Source: JBEEFP01 sp041166085 (lineage in GTDB: Bacteria; Actinomycetota; Acidimicrobiia; Acidimicrobiales; JAFATL01). Taken from it: a stretch of 64,000 nucleotides of DNA. The position numbers and the translations under genes are program-made. Every line of letters begins with the position of its first letter. Position 1 is the stretch's first letter. Location: contig JBEEFP010000038.1 in NCBI GenBank assembly GCA_041166085.1, forward strand, positions 1 to 64,000, written 5' to 3'. The notes under the pieces were generated by a model. The model had not been told where the DNA came from. It was given only the letters and a program-made list of their open reading frames with translations, and did not search any database. Shown piece by piece: positions 58,598-64,000 of this stretch.

Positions 58598-58957
58598 CTA
58601 GTCGTCGCTGTGGCTCACCATGTTGATCACATTGCCGTCCGGGGCGCGCACGAAGAACCTCCGCACGCCCCAGGCCTCGTCCGTGAGCGGGTGCACGATC
58701 TCGTACCCCCGCCGCTTCGCCTCCTCGTACGCCTCATCAACGGCGGCACCGACGTGCACCGAGATGATCGAGTCATGTGGCGCCGTGGCGTCGCCCGTGA
58801 CGAGTTGCACGGAGGCCTTGCCATCCGTCGAGCTGTAGCGCGCGACCCACCCCAGGTTGAACTCCTCGACGCTCAACCCGAGGTAGTCGGCGTAGAAGTC
58901 GCGGGCGGCGGCGATGTCAGCGACCGGAAGGTTCACATTGATGCCGGTTACTCGCAT
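58598..58957 (-). CDS. VOC-family protein
   Basis: A 119-residue VOC module starting MRVTGINVNLPVADIAAARD with the C-terminal signature VRAPDGNVINMVSHSDD. The first metal position reads Asn rather than His (GINVNLP), so it may be a non-metal antibiotic-resistance or binding type. GAGGAGGATCG directly precedes the ATG. The start lies inside the end of the DUF222 gene, and the ABM-like gene follows with no gap, so the three are one transcript. Confidence 0.75.
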   Translation of the reverse strand: MRVTGINVNLPVADIAAARDFYADYLGLSVEEFNLGWVARYSSTDGKASVQLVTGDATAPHDSIISVHVGAAVDEAYEEAKRRGYEIVHPLTDEAWGVRRFFVRAPDGNVINMVSHSDD

Positions 58958-60292
58958 CGATCCTCCTCGTCGCCGATGCCGCGACCATAATCGGCGCTCT
59001 CGCGCTCCTCGCATGCCAGCAACCCTTCGACGCACCAGTTGAGCTCGAGGTCGCTGCCGTCCCATTGCGCGACCGGTGTGTCCGGCGTGATGGTGAGGCC
59101 GGCCGCCTGGTTCTGCTCGGCGATGTCGGGGCCGACGAGGGGCGCCGCGTGCGGAGAGGGGTCGAGGGGCTCGCCGTCGGGCCGCCACCAGATGGCCCCG
59201 GTCGTGGCCAGCGCGACGCGGTAGCCGCCTTCGTGCACGCCGTGGTGGTGCCGGTTGCACAGCAGCACCAGGTTGGTGACGTCGGTGGGGCCGCCGTCGA
59301 GCCAGTGGACGATGTGATGGGCGTCGACCCAGCGGCGCTGGGGGCAGCCCGGGAACACACAACCACCGTCGCGCACCATGAGGAAGAGGCGCTGCTTGGC
59401 CGACACCTGCCGGGTGCTGCGCCCGAGGTCGATGGGCAGGGTGCCGTCGACGACGACCTCGCGGCCGCCGGAGTCACAGCACAGGCGCCGGACCGTCTCG
59501 ATCGGAAGCTCCGGGCCGTCGTGGAGGTGACCGCGTTGGCTGTCGCGCTGCACGTGCAGCACGACCCGGGTGACGTCAGGACCGGCCGCGGGCTTGGGCC
59601 CGTTGGCGAGCACGGTCTGGCACATGGCCCGGAGGGCGTCGACGGTCGTGGGCCTGCGTGGTTTGACCGCCGAGTCCGCGGATTCCGTTTCGTTCCCAAA
59701 ACGTTCACGTGAACGTTCCGCGGACAATTCGACCTCAAGGTCGCGACAGGTGCGCTGCAGCGCGGCGTTGAGCAGAGCGGCATCCTCCGGAGCCAGGTCG
59801 CCTCGCAATTTGGCGAGGCCGCCGTCGTAGTCCTGGGTGATGGAGAGACCCTCGTGGCTCTCCAGCTCCGCGGCATCGCGGCGCTCGGTGAATCGGAGCC
59901 CGCGCACCACCCGCTCGAGCTGCGCGACCGTCATGTGGCGTGCCAGCTCGACGAGCATCTCGTCTGTCTCCCGCTTTGGCGACTCGCGTGATGGCCCTGG
60001 CTTTGCAGTACGAGATCTCGCCGCGGCCGAACGCGTCGGTCAGCACGGGCAGCTCCGTCAGCTTCTTGGCGACGCGCAACTGCTCCTGGGCGGTCCGCAG
60101 CGAGATCCCACAGCGCCAGTTGAGGAAGTGCGCGGCGGTCGCGCACTCCCAGGAGTGGTACGCCTCGCGCTTGTCGAACTCGGCCAGGACGAGGAGCCAG
60201 CGGCAGAGGGCGGCGTCGAGGTGGGCGGCCTGCTGGCACAGCTCGGCTTCGAGTCGCTCCGTCGTCAGCTCAGCAACAGAGCTGGATGACAT
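58948..60292 (-). pseudogene. DUF222/HNH nuclease gene split by a one-base frameshift
   Basis: Two frames encode one protein. The N-terminal half (MSSSSVAELTTERLEAELCQ to CKARAITRVAK) runs from 60292 and then goes out of frame. The C-terminal half continues as RETDEMLVELARHMTVAQLE in the next frame through the HNH motif (CVFPGCPQRRWVDAHHIVHW, LLCNRHHHGVHEGG) to 58948. Dropping one A of the AAA at 59977-59975 would join them as VAKRETDEML, giving 447 residues. The cause may be a real mutation, sequencing error or programmed slippage. The family consists of putative mobile or SOS-linked nucleases. The VOC gene start overlaps its end. Confidence 0.8.
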
Positions 60293-60335
60293 GCATGCAA
60301 TTTTACCGGGGCCCTGTGACAGGATCCCGGGCCGC

Positions 60336-60821
60336 TCAGCGGTGCTGCCGCCAGTACGGGCGGTCGGGATGGCGCTTCTCGACGAGGATGAAGACGACGC
60401 CCCAGGGGTCGTGGAACCAGGTGGTGCGGACGCCGGCGAGCTCGGCGATGCCAGCGGTGAGGAAGGTGACGCCGGCGGCCTCCAGGCGGGCCCGCTCCGC
60501 CGCGATGTCGTCGCAGACCAGGCCGACGTGCGTCAGGCCGACATCCACCAACGCCGCGTCGGCGCGCACCGAGGACGAAGCAGCGTTCGGGTACTCGATG
60601 AGCTCGAGCACGCGATCCCCCGCATCGCCGCCGGCGCCGACGATGGCCGCCTTCAGCACGACTGGCGACGGCACGAGCTCGCCCATGTCGTGCTCGATGG
60701 CGTCGCCCTCCATGCGATACGGCGGGGACAACACCTGCAGGCCGAGCACGTCGCGGTACCAGCGCACCGCCTCTTCGATGTCCGGGACGCAGACGGCGGT
60801 GTGTGCGACTCCGGTGATCAC
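60336..60821 (-). CDS. VOC-family (methylmalonyl-CoA epimerase-like) protein
   Basis: A 161-residue VOC protein. His7 in GVAHTAVCVPD, a His near 98 (LTHVGLVCDDI) and the Glu of VVFILVEKRHP near 148 are the metal-ligand positions. Overall layout resembles methylmalonyl-CoA epimerase and glyoxalase relatives, and DVLGLQVLSPPYRMEGDAIE is the first-domain variant. GTG at 60821 overlaps the acyl-CoA dehydrogenase stop as GTGA, so it is likely to act on a CoA intermediate of that pathway, though this is inference. Confidence 0.75.
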   Translation of the reverse strand: MITGVAHTAVCVPDIEEAVRWYRDVLGLQVLSPPYRMEGDAIEHDMGELVPSPVVLKAAIVGAGGDAGDRVLELIEYPNAASSSVRADAALVDVGLTHVGLVCDDIAAERARLEAAGVTFLTAGIAELAGVRTTWFHDPWGVVFILVEKRHPDRPYWRQHR

Positions 60822-61936
60822 CCGCGCGGCAGGCCGAGGATGCGCTCACCGATGATCGTGCGTTGGATCTCACTGGTGCCCCCGGCGATGGTGGCCGCCT
60901 TGGACCACAGCCACTGGCGCTGCCACTTGCCGGCGAGGGGCGCCTCGTCGCCGAGCACGGTGAGGGCGGCGTCGGACAGGTGCTGCGTCATGTCGCTCCA
61001 TTGCAGCTTCACGTAGCTCGACTCGGGTCCCGGCTCCTCGCCCCGCGCCAGCCGCGACAAGGTGCGCCAGTTGTGGAGACGCAGGATGCGCAGCTCGACG
61101 AACGCCTGCACCAGCGGGTCGGCCACCTCGATGTCGTCGAGCACTCCCCGACGTGACGCCAGGCCGAACAGCTCGTCGAGGTAGGTCTCGTGCACGACCT
61201 GCTCCTTGAACGGGAACGTCGTGCCCCGCTCGTGGGCAAGTGTGGTGTTGGCCACGGCCCACCCCTGACCCACCTCACCGATCACCTGGTCCTCGGGGAC
61301 GAAGACGCCGTCGAGGAACACCTCGTTGAACTCCGCCTCGCCCGTGATCTGCACCAGGGGCCGGATGTCGACTCCCGGCGCGCCCATGTCGACGGCGAAG
61401 CAGGTGATGCGGTCGCCGACGCGGGCCAGTCCCATGCCCCAACGGGCGTACTGGGCGTAGGACGTCCACACCTTCTGGCCCGTGAGCGACCAGCCCCCGT
61501 CGACGGGCTCGGCGCGCGTCGAGAGCGACCGCAGGTCGGACCCCGCGCCTGGCTCGCTGAACAGCTGGCACCAGATCTCCTCGGCCGTCAGGATGGACGG
61601 CAACCAGCGCCCTCGCTGCTCGTCGCTGCCGTGGGTCATCACCGTCGGACCCACGAGGTTGATGCCGACGCGGTTCACCGGCTGCGGCGCCCGGGCCCGG
61701 GCGTACTCCATGTTGAACAGCGCGACCTGCACCGGCGTGGCGCTGCGCCCGCCGTACTCCGTCGGCCAGTGGATGCCCACCCAGCGGTCGGCGGCCAGCG
61801 TGGCCTGCCATGAACGGCCGAACGCGATCTCCTCGTCGAGCGACGCGAACGTCGGGACCGAAGGAACATGGGACGCCAGCCACGCACGCGCCTCGGCCGC
61901 AAAAGCTTCCTCTTCCTCGGTGAACGCGAGGTCCAC
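60818..61936 (-). CDS. Acyl-CoA dehydrogenase
   Basis: A 372-residue acyl-CoA dehydrogenase. FAD/substrate segments are CQLFSEPGAGSDLRSLSTRA near residue 127 and VWTSYAQYARWGM near 160; the C-terminal signature is ATIAGGTSEIQRTIIGERIL near 355. N-terminal VDLAFTEEEEAFAAEARAWL is typical. GTG at 61936 overlaps the ligase stop (TAGTG). It sits between a VOC protein and an AMP-ligase, forming an operon that activates and oxidises an acid. The fatty acid or terpenoid substrate is not evident. Confidence 0.9.
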   Translation of the reverse strand: MDLAFTEEEEAFAAEARAWLASHVPSVPTFASLDEEIAFGRSWQATLAADRWVGIHWPTEYGGRSATPVQVALFNMEYARARAPQPVNRVGINLVGPTVMTHGSDEQRGRWLPSILTAEEIWCQLFSEPGAGSDLRSLSTRAEPVDGGWSLTGQKVWTSYAQYARWGMGLARVGDRITCFAVDMGAPGVDIRPLVQITGEAEFNEVFLDGVFVPEDQVIGEVGQGWAVANTTLAHERGTTFPFKEQVVHETYLDELFGLASRRGVLDDIEVADPLVQAFVELRILRLHNWRTLSRLARGEEPGPESSYVKLQWSDMTQHLSDAALTVLGDEAPLAGKWQRQWLWSKAATIAGGTSEIQRTIIGERILGLPRG

Positions 61937-63624
61937 TACAGGTCCCAGAACCGCTCGCGACCGTTGGTCGTGAGGGCGGCGCGCACCGTGGCCTCGTCCG
62001 AAGCGGTGAACGCGCGGTACGCGGCCTCGCCGCGGTCGCGCACGTACACCGCGTCCCCGTCCACCAGATCGGTGCGGAACTTCTCCAGCGCGAGCTGACG
62101 CTTGACGATCTTGTTGGTGCCCGTCGTGGGCATCTCCTTCGTCACCCGCACGTAGCGGGGACGCCACTTCGGACCGAGATCGTCCTGCGCATCGAGCCAC
62201 GCCGCGAAAGCGGCCCCATCGAACGATGCACCGTCGCGCAGCACCACGCATGCCATGGCCTGGTCGCCCGCCTGCGTATCGGGGACGCCGTAGACGGCGG
62301 CGGCGACCAGGTCGGGATGGCGCAACAGGGCGTTCTCGACGGGACCGGCCGGGAAGTTCTCGCCGTCGACCCGCACCCAGTCGGCGGTGCGACCTGCGAA
62401 GTAGATGTAGCCATCGACGTCCACGTAGCCGAGGTCGCCGCTCCAGTACCAGCCGTTGCGCGTTGCCTTCCGGTACGCCTCGTCGTTCTTGTAGTAGCCC
62501 TCGAACGGCCCCGCGCCGGTGGTGTTGACGATCTCGCCCACGCACTCGTCCGCATTGGCCAGCCGGCCGTGGTCGTCGAATCGAGCTGGGGGGCGCCGCT
62601 CGCCGTCCTCGGACACCACCATCACGTTGTCCGGCGCCATGCCCAGTGCGCCGGCCCGCGGCTCGACGTCACGGTTGACGGCGACACCGCCCTCGGTCGC
62701 GCCGTAGGCGTCGATGACCCGAACACCGAAACGGCGGCTGAAGCCGTCGACCAGCTGGGGCGACCCCTCGTTGCCGTAGGCGATGCGCAGCGGGTTGTCG
62801 GCGTCGTCGGGCGACTCCGGTGTGGCGAGTATGTACGCCAGCGGCTTGCCGGTGTAGTTCCAGTACGTGGCCCCGTAGCGGCGCACGTCGGGCAGCCATC
62901 CCGACGCGCTGAAGCGTCGAGCCAGGCCGACCGATGCGCCCACGATGAGCGACGGGGCCCACCCCACCATCACCGCGTTCGAATGGAACAGCGGCATGCA
63001 CGCGTAGTTCACGTCGTCGGGACCGAGGTCCATGATCATGCTGAGCCGCACCGCGCTGGTGAGAAGGCGGCGCTGGCTGCAGATGACGGCCTTGGGCGCG
63101 TCCGAAGTGCCGGACGTGAATATCAGGGCCCACGTGGTCGAGGGGTCGGGCTCGATGCGTGGGTCGGTGGCGTCGTCGAGGGGTCCGGGGTCCTCCACCA
63201 TCACCATGGGCAGGTCCACGCCGTCGAGGAGTGCACGGTGGCGCTCCTCGGTGACGACGAAGGCCACGTCGGTGTGGGCCACGTCCCGGTGCAGGTTCTC
63301 ACCCCGGCGGGTCGGGTTGAGGCCGACGATGGTGGCGCCGGTCAGGGCGGCGGCGCCGTAGGCGAAGAGGAACTCGGGCACGTTGTCGAGCAGCACGCCG
63401 ACGTGGAACGGCGCATCCCCGTCGGGTCGCATCGAGAGGAACAGCTGCGCCCATCGGCACGACTCCACGAAGTACTCGCGGTGCGTCCACGTCCGGCCGT
63501 CGAAGTCGATGGCGGGACGGTCGGCGACCGCGGGGTCGGTCGCGTTGCGGCGCAGCAGCGCGGCCGCGTTCGCCGCGGGCATCTCCGCCTGCCCCGGCGC
63601 GGGGATCGAGGTCGGTGCGGTCAA
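61936..63624 (-). CDS. AMP-forming acyl-CoA synthetase
   Basis: A 562-residue ANL ligase with ATP motif ALIFTSGTSDAPKAVICSQR near residue 180, VIDAYGATEGGVAVNRD near 310, GRTADWVRVDGENFPAGPVE near 430 and the catalytic Lys in TGTNKIVKRQLALE near 510. It activates a carboxylic acid with ATP and CoA. TTG at 63624 overlaps the upstream stop (TTGA); an ATG at 63582 in MPAANAAALLRR is the alternative. It precedes an acyl-CoA dehydrogenase with a one-base overlap. Confidence 0.85.
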   Translation of the reverse strand: MTAPTSIPAPGQAEMPAANAAALLRRNATDPAVADRPAIDFDGRTWTHREYFVESCRWAQLFLSMRPDGDAPFHVGVLLDNVPEFLFAYGAAALTGATIVGLNPTRRGENLHRDVAHTDVAFVVTEERHRALLDGVDLPMVMVEDPGPLDDATDPRIEPDPSTTWALIFTSGTSDAPKAVICSQRRLLTSAVRLSMIMDLGPDDVNYACMPLFHSNAVMVGWAPSLIVGASVGLARRFSASGWLPDVRRYGATYWNYTGKPLAYILATPESPDDADNPLRIAYGNEGSPQLVDGFSRRFGVRVIDAYGATEGGVAVNRDVEPRAGALGMAPDNVMVVSEDGERRPPARFDDHGRLANADECVGEIVNTTGAGPFEGYYKNDEAYRKATRNGWYWSGDLGYVDVDGYIYFAGRTADWVRVDGENFPAGPVENALLRHPDLVAAAVYGVPDTQAGDQAMACVVLRDGASFDGAAFAAWLDAQDDLGPKWRPRYVRVTKEMPTTGTNKIVKRQLALEKFRTDLVDGDAVYVRDRGEAAYRAFTASDEATVRAALTTNGRERFWDL

Positions 63625-63995
63625 GTCTGGGCCGCGGCGTGCAGGGGGTCGCAGATGCGGCACGGCTGCATGCGCTTGGCGTCGCGGGTGCTCACGGCCC
63701 GCACGTTACGACGACTCCGGGCCACCACCGGACAGTCCGGCAGGTGGAAGTTGGTGCCGCTCCCCGTCGCCACGAAGGTCGGGGTCGTCGGGGACACGGC
63801 CGCCCGCGGCGCGTGGCCGTTGCCCTGGGCACCGATGACGGCGTCGATGAGGGCCCGCATGTTCTCCTCCTGCTGGCGCAGGAGGGCCTGGTGGTGCAGG
63901 TCGGCCTGGTCGTAGACGCGGTACAGCCAGTGGGCCCAGTAGAGGAGGGCGCCGACGATCATGCACCCGAGCCCGATGAACGAGCCGCTGACCAT
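63621..63995 (-). CDS. Membrane-anchored protein with Ada-like zinc-binding C-terminus
   Basis: At least 124 residues: one N-terminal membrane helix (VSGSFIGLGCMIVGALLYWA), a cytosolic helical stretch (QEENMRALIDAVIGAQ), and a small domain TNFHLPDCPVVARSRRNVRA ... MQPCRICDP. The His/Cys pattern (HxxxxC ... CxxC) resembles the zinc-binding module of Ada and of some nucleases and competence proteins. The ATG at 63995 is close to the edge, so an upstream start cannot be excluded. Its stop overlaps the acyl-CoA synthetase start. Confidence 0.65.
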   Translation of the reverse strand: MVSGSFIGLGCMIVGALLYWAHWLYRVYDQADLHHQALLRQQEENMRALIDAVIGAQGNGHAPRAAVSPTTPTFVATGSGTNFHLPDCPVVARSRRNVRAVSTRDAKRMQPCRICDPLHAAAQT

Positions 63996-64000
63996 GTACG

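Overview
The window is a gene-dense stretch of very GC-rich DNA. Initiation is often at GTG, most neighbouring cistrons overlap by 1-4 bases, and many genes have a TANNNT box 6-9 bases before the start codon, the pattern of leaderless mRNA. Gene content includes a complete mce lipid-import operon, F420-type enzymes, an LAxTG sortase substrate, many acyl-CoA enzymes and VOC proteins. It points to an actinomycete, most likely an uncultured Acidimicrobiia-like lineage. That placement is inference from gene content; no rRNA gene is present.

Layout. 1-4.2 kb: the end of a DUF222/HNH gene with an SOS-type promoter, two VOC proteins, a small heat-shock protein and a GMC flavo-dehydrogenase with its Tat-exported small subunit. 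4.2-9.4 kb: a sugar/polyol-acid island (2-hydroxyacid dehydrogenase, class II aldolase, zinc alcohol dehydrogenase, SDR, FGGY kinase). 9.5-15 kb: an acyl-CoA operon (ADP-forming ligase, enoyl-CoA hydratase, Ltp-type thiolase, DUF35 partner, ATP-grasp enzyme). 15-19 kb: a secreted phosphodiesterase and a secreted GH5 enzyme. 19-31.9 kb: DinB-MOSC fusion, amidohydrolase/ligase/luciferase-like operon, PadR with its membrane partner, CrtC-like and PhyH proteins, and a MaoC-SDR-hydratase-thiolase beta-oxidation block. 31.9-35.1 kb: a MacB/FtsX-type exporter. 35.3-36.8 kb: a cell-wall protein with a poly-glycine stalk and an LAVTG anchor. 37-39.5 kb: a three-gene ABC-2 exporter bracketed by 62-bp inverted repeats. 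41.4-44.2 kb: a GGDEF-EAL protein, a DUF5317 membrane protein and a 33-residue peptide. 44.8-54.5 kb: two yrbE and six mce genes plus two Mce-associated proteins. 54.6-64 kb: anti-sigma factor, cytochrome P450, secreted subtilase with FG-GAP repeats, a frameshifted DUF222/HNH gene, and a VOC / acyl-CoA dehydrogenase / acyl-CoA synthetase operon.

How it fits together. The mce system probably imports a lipid or terpenoid. The P450, PhyH, CoA ligases, acyl-CoA dehydrogenases, hydratases, SDRs and Ltp-type thiolases would activate and shorten it. Four of these catabolic units carry the same palindrome, CTGAC-N5-GTCAG (one copy with a single mismatch), next to or overlapping a TANNNT -10 box. This suggests a single repressor for a dispersed catabolic regulon. 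The regulator is not in the window. The most novel-looking locus is the c-di-GMP enzyme / DUF5317 / 33-residue peptide operon, followed by the repeat-bracketed exporter.
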